A stretch of 64,000 nucleotides of DNA from Epiperipatus broadwayi (Eukaryota; Onychophora; Udeonychophora; Euonychophora; Peripatidae). The stretch spans positions 186,001 to 250,000 of the forward strand of contig JAQFVV010012447.1 in NCBI GenBank assembly GCA_028023455.1. Reading direction: 5' to 3'. Within the stretch, counting starts at the first letter, position 1; each line of letters opens with the position of its first letter. The position numbers and the translations under genes are program-made. Under the pieces are notes generated by a model. It saw nothing but the letters and a program-made list of their open reading frames with translations, ran no database searches and was not told the origin of the DNA. Below, piece after piece: positions 37,529 to 48,507 of this stretch.

Positions 37529-38660
37529 TCAGATATGACAGGCTTCTAAAATCCAGAGCTTGGCCACTTGTCTTCTGAAGAACTTGAAGTAACTCTCACC
37601 TCCACCCACTTTATATATTTTTTGCATTATTTGGTATAGTACCATCTCTTGTCTTTCATCACTCCAGAAGTTTTGCAGCAAGGCCTTTTTATATTCTTCA
37701 TATGTTTGGATGGTGAAACAGTGACTCCCACCATGCACGAGCATCCACTTGGAAGTGGCTATATGCTATGGATAACTGGCTAGTATCATTCATCCTATTT
37801 ATTCTAAAATAATTCTCTAAACTATTAAGATGTTCTATCAGAGCCTCATTTGTCTGCCCTTCAAACACTCTTATCTTTATAAAATGGTTAATGTTTAGTG
37901 CATTCATATAACTCACATCTCCCTTCCCTGACTTTCCTAATTCTAAACCTGCATTAACTTTGTCTATTTTATCTCTTATTACTATATTTATAGTATCACT
38001 GCTACCTTCCCTCTCTATCTCACATTGCTTTATCTGAGTATATATTTCTACATTAGTAGCTTCTTGTTCATGTTTGTTGCTGCTGCTAATTGGTATCGTG
38101 ATCGGTTGTTCTATCTGCTTTACTGTGTGTTCTATTTTTATTACTTTGGCATCATTCACCATGATCTTCTCTTCTAGTTGATTCACTTTATTATTGTAGC
38201 TCTTTTCTATATATTCTCCTACTTGATTGATTTGTTTATACATAGCCTCATACTCTACACCTGTTAAGTGTTGTCTCATTTCTATTGCTTCCATTCTGTT
38301 GCTACTGCTTTGGTTAAGATCATCATATTTTATTTTGACATTTTGGTTTGTTACTTTTAATTCCTGTTCTGTTTCCTTCTTCACATTGTCTATTCTATGA
38401 GACATGTCTTCCATTTGTTTTTCCATTTCACTTTCTAAATCTTCTATTTGCTGTGGTATCTTGGCTAATTCTTCTCTCACTTCTCTCATAAATTCTAGCA
38501 TTATATTCATTAACTTTTCTTTCTTTTCAGGTTCTATTCTATATTGCTCATTGCCCTCTGTCTCTACATTGATTTCATGCTCTATATCTCAATTTTCTCC
38601 ATCCTTTTTATTTAATTTTTGCTTGTCCAATTTTTTTTTAATGATCTGGTCCACATGAAT
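37529..38660 (-). pseudogene. Decayed Gypsy gag with coiled-coil N-terminus
   Basis: The main piece (38510-37698) begins with a Glu/Lys-rich, heptad-like region of about 190 residues (for example EVREELAKIPQQIEDLESEM), then the Gag core with EHLNSLENYFRINRMND and ARAWWESL. The frame shifts near 37700-37740 and continues in 37744-37529 with TYEEYKKALLQNFW and FFRRQVAKL. These match the order in the intact element (RWWEAL, then FFRRQVARL). A stop near 38585 breaks the N-terminus. The next 300 bases downstream may hold a degraded basic Gag tail. No pol follows. It is antisense to the PBS at 37054, so it belongs to a different insertion. Confidence 0.75.
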
Positions 38661-38689
38661 AAATACTATTAATTATTTCTTTACAATAT

Positions 38690-38945
38690 CTAGATGCTAT
38701 CAAAGTATTCTGTTTATTTATAACAAAGTATTTTGTTTATTTATTTCTTTTTTATTAAATCTCAACGCTAACAAAGTATTCTATTTATTTCACTCTTTAC
38801 TATTAAATCTCAATGCTAACAAAGTATTCTATTTATTTATAACAAATTATTCTGTTTCTTTATTTTTTTTTTTATTAAATCTCGACACTAACAAAAGTAT
38901 TCTATTTATTTATATCCTTTTTATTAAATCTCGATATATATGCAC
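38690..38945. repeat. Minisatellite with aacaaagtattctatttattt core
   Basis: Five or so irregular units share ctaacaaagtattct and tttattaaatctc blocks, with spacing of about 30-65 bases. The units differ by indels in T-runs. Confidence 0.75.
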
Positions 38946-39309
38946 TTAACTCAATTCTAATCCATTTACCACCTATATATCTAGTATATGTGTATCTCTC
39001 TTTATGCTCCATTTATAGCTCTCTACCTGCCTACACTTCTATCAGTATCTTTTCTTATTTAATTACATTATGTGACTGTGTCCCCCTCTATTAGCTTTTG
39101 TGCATACTCAATACATTGTGCCCAAAACACATTGGTCACCATTTTACTGTACCGGTCCATGCTGCCAGTCATTTACACCAACCATATACATGCATTGACA
39201 TGAAAAGCATGTTATGCAACCGAGCAACGATTGTAGATATTCAGTTAGATACCATCATTTATTATTTTCTTGAATTGCATCACAGAAAGAAATTATTACA
39301 TTCATACCT

Positions 39310-41790
39310 TTGAAAGGTTCGGTTCACCAAGATCTTTACGTGCCACCTCTGGAAAAAGATTGCTCCCTCCCCAAAGGGATATGACTGCATAATTTAGATA
39401 AGGGTTAGTCCCTTTTTGACTTAATAAAATCAATAACAATATAGATGCTTTACTTAATAAATCAATAGAAAGATGGATATTCTAACAAATTATTCTTGGT
39501 CCTGATAGAGATTAATCCCAGGCTAGCTCATCTACTCTTTATCTCGGAAAAGTGGTTTGTTGCTCAGCTAACAAAGGAGGATAATGATAAAACATTTACT
39601 AATTACACAGCACAACATTAAAATTTTAATATTCTATCTCCATATTTATTTAGCCCTTAATTGTCTTATAAGATTACAAATAAATGAAATAAAAAAAATA
39701 TATAAATATGAAACACACGACAAAATTTTAATCAAAACCCCAATTCATAATCTTTAAATAATTTACCCAATGGGATAGGATGGTCTGATTTTCACCTTTG
39801 CTTGCACATTCTATAGCATTATGTAGTATAGATTATTTTATACGTGATTACAATGCATACGAGTCATGGTGAGTGCGTGTTTCATAAAACAACTCTGTTT
39901 CTTTTTATGAATCTAATAAAGATTTCACTATTATCTGGTATCATTATTCAACTGCAAATTATAATATTTAAATAAGAGAGTTCTTCAACTGATCCTGCAT
40001 GTAGCAGATCATCAAAAACAGGAAACTAATTGACCTATTTATTTCTTTATTTTTTTATTATTATTATCTAGATCCTGCACGTAGCAGATGAAATAAATTT
40101 ATACTAATAGAAATGAATTTATGGTAAGTTATAATATATTGAATCCTGCACGTGGCAGATTAAACAGATACAGAAAGTTATTTATAAATGAATACACGCA
40201 TTCCATAGCCATTAAACTATATGGGTATGTAGATTTCATTACCCGTTCTTTATAAGATACATTCTTAAAGAAAAGAGAATTTATTAATTGTACACTGATC
40301 CTGCACATAATGGATATTTATATAATAAAACAAAACTAAAGTGGGTGAATAGGCTAATGCCTACCACTTGTGTGTATAGAACCTTATGAGTAATCTACCT
40401 CCCTTAAATCTTTGATCTAAATCATTTGTGATATGCTACAATTTATTTTGTAATTAAAATCTTCTATAGGATCATGTATATGGTTAATTTTAAAAAAATC
40501 ATTGATAAAATACATATAAAAGATTATGTGATTCATTATTATCAAATTATAGTTATAACAATAAAAAGAAAAAAAATCATTCGTAAGAAATATTTAAATC
40601 AAACAAAAAAATAATTATATTTATAAAATATAAATGGGTATACTTCCCCAAGGCTTCGTTTTCTTCCTGGCTGAGAGCTTTTGAAGGAGATGCATAAGTC
40701 ATGAGCAGGCAACTGCAGGGGTCTCTTCCATGGATGGTAGGCAAAATAGTTCATAGACAGCTACATTTTGATTGGGCAGAAAGTCACATAACTTGGTGGC
40801 TACATTGGTCTTGAGAAGTGCGAATGCACCGAATTGGGTCCTCTACTCCATGTTTGCTTGGGCAATACTACTCAGTCTTGATTTCATTCTTCCCATTTTT
40901 GGTGGGCTGCACTTCAGATTTAAATGATTTTAACTGCATCCTCTGGCTCTTTGGGTTGTGGTTAGTCATCTTTGAGTTTTACTTCAAATGGGTTCACATT
41001 AAGATTGTATGTTTTGTTGAAATTATTATATTACTTATTTAACTAACTTGCAATATCTTTACATTGAATCTCTTTCTTTTAGCTCACTCTTTCCTGGTTA
41101 CAAGCCTGATTCCTTTCTATATTTCTATTTGCAATTTTATTTCTTAAAATTGGACATGATTACAGCTTGCGATGACTTTTAATTCTTACTGTCAATTACT
41201 CACTCTTTGAAAAGCAAAATTAAACATCCAAGTCGATTCAAATGAAGTCAAAGAAGCAATCTCTGCATGAATGAATGCTTGAATCAATCATCAATTGAAA
41301 ATAAGGGAATTGGTTTTAACTGTATGCATTGAACAGAATGCCTTCAACTGAACTAAATTCAACTGCTGAATTTAAGTCCTTGCCTTCAACTGAACTGAAT
41401 TGAATATGAATGCCCCTATATCATCTGATCAGCAGTTATATACCCCCCCCATTACAGGGTCCCCTCTACAAACTATTCCTTTTTTTGACTTTAATTAGTT
41501 TAATTAAACTACCTTGTTTTATCAAAACTTTTCCTATCTTTTTTTAAAATCTGTTTAAGAATTTCCTTTTAGACCGTTAGTGATTCACATTCCTATCCCA
41601 TGTTTTAATTAATTTTTATTCTGCAGGTGTCAAGCCAAATATTTATGTGCTTTTACAATTCTTTCTAAAAAAACATTATGACAAAAGAGAGAAGTCACTG
41701 ACTTGTCTGTGGTCATTACAACTATATTCTAACAAAGAAAACAAAAATTTTATAGATTACGTGTTGTAAAAGGGTTAACATTATTTTTAA
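39310..41790 (-). repeat. Possible decayed LTR of the antisense Gypsy
   Basis: Lies 5' of the decayed gag. Parts show order-conserved resemblance to the young LTR, such as ggctagctcatct, tagcccttaatt, a keto-poor block before acccaatggg, and an acttaataaa block near 39418. It also carries four copies of a small palindromic motif (see 39991-40315). I could not fix termini. The assignment is tentative. Confidence 0.35.
39991..40315. repeat. Four copies of a small palindromic motif
   Basis: GATCCTGCAYGTAGCAGAT-type motifs at 39991-40010, 40071-40089, 40142-40161 and, degraded, at 40297-40315. CTGC and GCAG pair around a five-base centre. The reverse complement occurs once in LTR copy 2 (36213-36231) and once, diverged, in copy 3 (43254-43271). 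Function unknown. Confidence 0.65.
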
Positions 41791-41994
41791 ATTTTTGTAC
41801 ATAAATTTATTTTCAACACAGCAATCCCAAAACAAAAATATACATCAGAATAGGATTAATTTAAAAATAAAACATATTTAGATGCTGGGTTATTTACATT
41901 CAAGTTTCCCAGTATAATTTTATATCCCCTCCACCATATCAAAAAATGACACATTTGTAAAACAGAAAAAATATGCATTTCACTTTAAATGTAT

Positions 41995-44005
41995 TGTAAC
42001 GATATATAAATATGTCGTTACATTAATTTAAAATAAAAACTTAAAAGTTCGCAAATAAAAGTAAAAAACTAAACGCTAAAATTAAAATGTTTGTTAAACG
42101 TATATACATTCGCACAGATGCCAAACTTTAAAAATATATTTTTTTTAAAAACAAATAAATAAGTATTTGAACGTACTTTTTATAAAAAAAAAAAGTACAA
42201 GATTTAAAAATAAATTCTTGTAATCTGTAAATGGAAATGATTGTTTATAAATTGTTTGAAAAGCAAGCTAGCCTTGGGTTCTTGTATAATTAAAATGATC
42301 TGATGAAAGATAGATAAGAAAATAAAAAGAAATTAGCTTGACCAATGGAAGCACTAAACCTTGGCTCAGACCCTAATGAAAGTGATGGATTAGTGACGTT
42401 TTGTTGATGGAATCCGTGTGGATAATATAAAAAGGGAAATACAGTTTTTTCGGACAGTTTCAGCATTTTGTGTTTGAGAGATGTGGTAGGACGCACATAC
42501 CACACTCTCTATAAAAAAAAAAATGAAAAGACTGTGATACCATGAACCAGCTATTGCCATCTCCAGAACATTATCTTCCAATGGAGGCATCGTGGGAATT
42601 AAAAGCAGAAACCTGGACTCTTCTACTGTAAGCTATATTGACATGAACTCTAAATTTAAAAATAATTAAGAACTTTCGTTCAAGCTTATGAACTTCTATC
42701 TGACTTTTTTAAGTTTAAAATCAAATTAATAATGTTTAATTTTATATGTTTTCCGATTGATAAAAATCATTTCCATTTTTTTTTCTTATTGTATAAATTA
42801 TTTATTGTTTAAATTTTAAATGATGAAATTTAGGTTGGGTATAGACGTTGCATAGATTCGTTAGCATTTGATTATGTTGAAGTTTTCACATTTGATTAGA
42901 ATATATAGGTCAATGATGTTAATGCGGGCATCTTACGATGAATGCCATGGGGCCTTGTGTATTCCCTTTTGCAATTGACATTATCGATGATTTTGTATTT
43001 TGATCGATTGTGTTTAATTTGGATGTTTTTGACCATGGAATCTGTGCAGCCAATCTATACTCAACATTTTAAAAACAAATTTATAAAAAATAATCTGTGC
43101 GAACGTATTTAAATGTTAAATTTAAGTCGGGCATGAATGGCTATATAGTTTTGTAAAGTTATATTAAGGGAGGGTAATCTTAGGTTATTCATTTCGTAGT
43201 TGAATTGGTTCAATGGATTGGATATATTTGTGTAATTGTAGATGTAGTATGAGATCCGCTATGGGCAGGATTATATATATATGCCACACACCTTCTGTTT
43301 GCCAATGGATGGGTTTGTAAGACGGCAAAGGACCGCAGTCCATTCCTATGGAGTTTTATGTTTATTGTTCTACTCGCCAACAGATGTCACATTCCTCGTT
43401 GGTAGAGAGACAATTTTTTCTCTAATTCTACTTGCTGTTCAGATGTACATTCCTGACAGTATAGTATTTTGTGTTGTCGTATTTTCATGCTACATTGAAT
43501 ACATAAATGTATCAGATGGACTGGCGCCGGTTTGATTGCAAAATTTGTTGCCTAAGGTTAAATCTGGGAAGAATATTTTCTTTTCAAATGCAGATCTATG
43601 TAGTCTATTCATAATTGACAAATAAATATTAAACTTATGGTTGTAATTTACTTAAATGTAAAACTAAAGATTAATAGAAAAATCTAAAATGCTGAATTTA
43701 TCCCTCAAAATTTAAATGTTATTTTATATGTGTGTAAATAAATATTTTTATGTGTTAATTTCTGGCAGTGGCTTTTATTCTTTTATATTTAAGATATAAA
43801 ATTTATATTTTATTATCTCTGCTACTCCACTGAGCTAGTGACTTGGGCTAACGATCTGAATATTTAAATAAAGTGGAATCTTAACAGCGCGTATCTGCCT
43901 ACTCTATAAATTTTTCTAGGTTTAAATGCCTAGATGGCGCCTTGTAGAGCAGATATCGTAGTTTGCGGTTAGATTCGATCTTCACTTTGCATTTCGATCG
44001 TTATA
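41995..44005 (+). mobile_element. Solo LTR of the older Gypsy-related family (copy 3)
   Basis: Runs from tgtaacgatatataaatatg to gatcgttata, about 2010 bases, with imperfect inverted termini TGTAACGAT/ATCGTTATA. Flanked by gtat at 41991-41994 and 44006-44009, a 4-base duplication of the size Gypsy integrases make. It aligns with copies 1 and 2. No internal region adjoins it, so it is a solo LTR formed by recombination. Short frames inside (for example 43281-43535) are not supported genes. Confidence 0.7.
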
Positions 44006-44009
44006 GTAT

Positions 44010-44840
44010 ATGATTGTACATTTAAAATGTATCATCACCATTTATCTTCTTTTTTCATTTAAAATATACTCGCAAACGAAGTGAAAGTATACTTGCACAG
44101 ACCAAACCTTTTATTTTTTTATATACATTTATTCAGGCTGCAACTATGCTTGCAGCCATCTTTGTGTCTGTCATTTAAAACTGACTGGCACAATATATTA
44201 ATTTGGATGGCTATGCTTTTGTGATTATAAAGGACATTGAAGTTATCTGTGGAAGAAATGTGTTTTGAATCAACTTATCAAATGTCAACATTGATAATGT
44301 TAGGATAAAACCAGATACATGAAGGATGATCACCCCCTGCTACAAGTACAGAGCTGTTCTTACCTACTACCTGTCAGTACAAGAAACCTAAAAACCTCAC
44401 TGAGATGCTACACAAAATAACATAGAGTTAAAGAAAAAGGATTGAATCTAATATGACAAACAAGTTTCCAGTGAAAGATTTACTAACTGATGTCATTATT
44501 ATTTTTGTTTCACTTCCAATTAATACTACAAGATGGACACTAGTGCTGGGCTTTGCAAATAGCAGATATCTTTCTTCAAAAAAATAAAACCTCGATTTCT
44601 TGTGGATCGTGAACTCAGATCTAAACTTACATAAGCAAATTTATCATTATTAAACCCCGGGTTCCAAAGGTAATATGATTTCCTTTAGAGTATATAAACT
44701 TAGAATTTCCTATTATTATCCTCTGAATGATTATTTACAGTTAAATTAGTAATTTGATTTGTAGCATATAACTGTATATTATTTTTATACCACTCAATAT
44801 TTATGTGTTATTATGTAAAAAAAAATTATTGTTGTTTGTT
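44010..44840. other. Unassigned spacer
   Basis: AT-rich with no gene or repeat recognised. Confidence 0.5.
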
Positions 44841-45032
44841 ATATTTTGATATGTGAACTATATTTTTTTTCTTTGTCTTATAAATATATGTTTTAATAAA
44901 TTAATAAGAATAAAACAAGAATAAAATTATATACTTATATTTTGATATGTGAACTATATTTTTTTTCTTTGTCTTATAAATATATGTTTTAATAAATTAA
45001 TAAGAATAAAACAAGAATAAAATTATATACTT
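44841..45032 (+). repeat. Exact 96-bp tandem duplication
   Basis: Unit 44841-44936, beginning atattttgatatgtgaac, is repeated at 44937-45032 with no difference that I can see. Such identity in noncoding DNA implies a recent duplication, or an assembly artefact. Confidence 0.95.
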
Positions 45033-45060
45033 ACCTTAAAACTAAAATTACCTATAGATT

Positions 45061-45478
45061 TGCAAAGCGCATGTGCAACAGCTTAATGCTGTTTAAATAT
45101 TACAGTTTATAAAAAACATCACGCTATATAAAATAAATAATTTACTTATATACATTTAATTTCAAATAAGAATGATGATGAATTCTAGTAAATTTCAACA
45201 GCGTTATTCATTCAAGCATGTAAAAGTAATTTAAAGTGATTATTTAATATCTTCACGCTTTCACTTTCAAACACTTAAGATTTGCCCATACAAAAGCGTT
45301 TGGGTTCGAAAAGATAGATGGCCATTCTATCCATTCCAAAGACTTTATCATGTGGTTGAAGTGTTAGTATTCATTCATTTATAGTTAAACTCTGCAAAGC
45401 ACATGTGCAACAGCTTAATGCTGATTAAATATTACAATTTATAAAAAACATCGTGCTATATAAAATAAATGATTTACC
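45061..45478 (+). repeat. Direct repeat pair of ~86 bp
   Basis: Copies at 45061-45146 and 45393-45478 share tgcaaagcRcatgtgcaaca and gcttaatgct with about six differences. The 246-base spacer between them is unique. The pair could be LTR-like or two copies of a small repeat. Confidence 0.75.
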
Positions 45479-46049
45479 TACAGATTTATCATTTATGTTT
45501 GCCTATTTCTTTTTCCTGCCAAGATATATCACAAAACTAGTTAAATATGCCTGATATGAATAGGCATGTATGTATTATATAGGTTTTAAACTTACACCTT
45601 AAGTTTAAGAAAAAAAATTGAGTGATTAACTAATGGAATAAAGGTTTAAAGATAGGAAACTCAGTACAACCAATTGCAAATTATACGTGAGCAGGTTTAA
45701 GAGATACAGAAAGAGGGAAAGAGAGTGTTCAAATATGCAGATTTCTCCATATACCTCCATTTCTCCAATAGGTTTCCTCCTAACCCGAGGGTGAGCTAGG
45801 TAGGGTCAGGCACCTCATTAGAGATAGTATAAGTAGTATCATTACAAGTTATAGGGGAAGTATAATTCTCACTGCACTAGTGAGATTGGTGCTTGAGGTC
45901 AGTTACCATATGACACTCATAAATATACTTTTTCCTGTAAAAGTTTATTTATATATCTTACTAAAGAGATAATGGCCACCAGGGAAACTTTTAACTTAAA
46001 TCCTTAGATAAGATCTACGCAGGATCTAGAAATTTCATTTATAAAATTC

Positions 46050-47646
46050 CAAAAAGATAATCGATTACAACAACAAAATACAAGAACTCCTCACAGCAGA
46101 CCAATATAAAAAAGTGACAAAAGATCCAATACCAAGTATGAAAACAAAGTTATAAGCATTACTCAGAAAGCATTGCAAATACTTCACTGATTAAGAAAAG
46201 AGTAAAATAACATCATATTTCAGCAAAATTTCTCATCTTTACAGTCTACCTAAAATCCATAAGGATCATGTTCTATTAAGATCTATTGTTAGTTCTAAAG
46301 ATTCACTTTGCCAGAATATGGCAAGATCAAGACTCAGTCCTCTGTCAGGGATTCTAGACACTTTGTAGAATTAATCAAGAATATGAAAATTGAAAGAACT
46401 TACTAGTAAACTTTGATGTGGAAAGTTTATTTACAAATGTGCCATGTGAAGAAGCATTGTCTATTATAAGAAAAAGATTAAATGATGATCATAGTTTACA
46501 AACTAGAACAGCTCTTCCTATTGATAGAATAATGGAATTATTAACCTTCTGTATAAAAACAACATACATTCACTATAACACAGAATTCTTCCAATAAAAT
46601 CAAGGAATGGCTATGGGCTCACCATTGTCTCCCCTGATTAGCAATATTTACATAGAAGAACTTGAAACCACAGCCATAAAAACTACCCCATATCCACCTA
46701 AAGTTTGGCTTCACTATTTGGATGATACATTTGTTGTATGGCCACATGGAGAAACATTGCTACAAACTTTCTAGACACACATCAACAACATATTTCCTAC
46801 AATTGACTTCACAATAGAATCAGAACAAGAAAAAAATTTGGTATTCTTAGATGTTCTTGTGACAAGACTCCATGACAAAATCAAAACTACAGTTTACCAA
46901 AAACCTCCACATACAGGAAAATATTTAGCCTATACATCCAATCACACCAGAAACACAAAACATGAAGTTATAATATCACTGTGGAACAGAGCAAAAGAAG
47001 TTTGTTCAGAAACCAGCAATTTGGAAAAAGAAAAGATCTATGTAAAACAAACTCATGAAAAATGGTTATCCATCAGCTGTTATTAAGAAAATGTTAAATA
47101 GACAACAAAAACAACCATCAAGAGAAAAGACAATTATTGGTATTATCATGTACCCATACATTCCAAAAATAGCAGACAAACTAAGGAAAATCTGCAATCA
47201 GTATTACATCAGAACAGCTTTCCAGAGCCACACCACACTATGAAGAATTCTAACATCTACAAAGCCTAAACTTGAAATGCTGAAAAGAAAAAACTGCATC
47301 TATGAAATACCATGTGAATGTGGAAGAACATATATGGGTGAGACCAACCATCCCATTGAAAAGCACTTGCAAGAACATAAACTAATGATTAGAAAAGAGA
47401 AAACATATATGTCTAAGTTAGCAGACCATGTATGTATCAATGAACATACATTCGATTGGGAAAATAAAAAAAATATTGGATAGAGAAGAAAAGGTACAAA
47501 GAACAAAATTTAAAGAAGCTGCTCACATGACAATGGCAAAAAATCCCATAAGTCAACCTAGTGTGACTATACATAATGTATGGAAACCACTAATCAACTT
47601 TGCTCTTAGGAAAAAGTTGAGAAATCAGGAGGAACCTCATAGATAA
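46050..47646 (+). pseudogene. Decayed Penelope-like retroelement (RT plus GIY-YIG)
   Basis: Broken frames give, in order, IQELLTADQYKKVTKDPIP (46075-46132), SLPKIHKDH and LRSIVSSKDS (46240-46310), NFDVESLFTNVP (46410-46445), QGMAMGSPLSPLISNIYIEE (46598-46660), HYLDDTFVVWPHG with YLDD at 46715-46726, NLVFLDVLVTR and YQKPPHTGKYL (46830-46930). The GIY-YIG domain at 47277-47483 has NCIYEIPCECGRTYMGETN followed by LQEHK. The usual active-site Arg appears as Lys and YIG as YMG. This is the standard Penelope-like layout. Stops and frameshifts (for example near 46380, 46597 and 46771) show it is dead. The 5' end is lost or unrecognisable. Confidence 0.9.
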
Positions 47647-47677
47647 GTATGTGAAATTACTACATATTGTTGCCTTT

Positions 47678-47960
47678 GGCATGATGGCTCAGTTGGTTGG
47701 AGCATTACCTTAAAATTCAATAATCAAGAATCTAAGAACCCAGGTTTGAATCCCATGCTAGTACTGTCACTGGTCAGACCAGCAACACCTGAAGAAGAGG
47801 GGAGAAAAATACCTTTCAAAACATTGTGCATATACTAACCTGTTTGCTGTGATATTACTAACAGTTGAATGTATTTGGAATATTTAAATAAAACTAAATT
47901 TTTCTAAAGACATTCAACACATATATTATATGATGGAAATAGTCCAATGTGAATATACAA
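47678..47960 (+). mobile_element. tRNA-headed composite repeat with hammerhead-like motif
   Basis: Starts 32 bases after the Penelope-like stop. It has Pol III boxes: A box tggctcagttgg (47685-47696) and B box ggtttgaatcc (47743-47753). Then comes a motif CTGAAGA (47789-47795), a weak stem AGAGG/CCTTT and AAAAC (47818-47822), resembling the hammerhead-like cores elsewhere in the window but with the conserved G replaced. The tail (47825-47960) recurs at 62600-62720. It may be a SINE that borrowed a Penelope-type 3' end, or a SINE inserted in the 3' region of this element. Confidence 0.5.
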
Positions 47961-48167
47961 TAAGTGAAGAATGTTTTGAAACATTTTGTATGAGTTATAA
48001 CTTAAAGCCAATGGTTAAGATATATTTCAGTAGTATAGTATTTTATTGAATAATTATTAAATTACTTTTTATTTATAATGTTAATTCTTAGTAAATGTAA
48101 ATTCTATCATTTTTATCTATCTAACATTTTTTCTTTCTTTGAAAAATGATAAATTCAAAGTTAACTG

Positions 48168-48507
<340 letters not shown>

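Noticed and set aside
39991-40315. CRISPR array
   Set aside because: Only four short motifs with uneven spacing in a eukaryotic transposon context; no cas genes.
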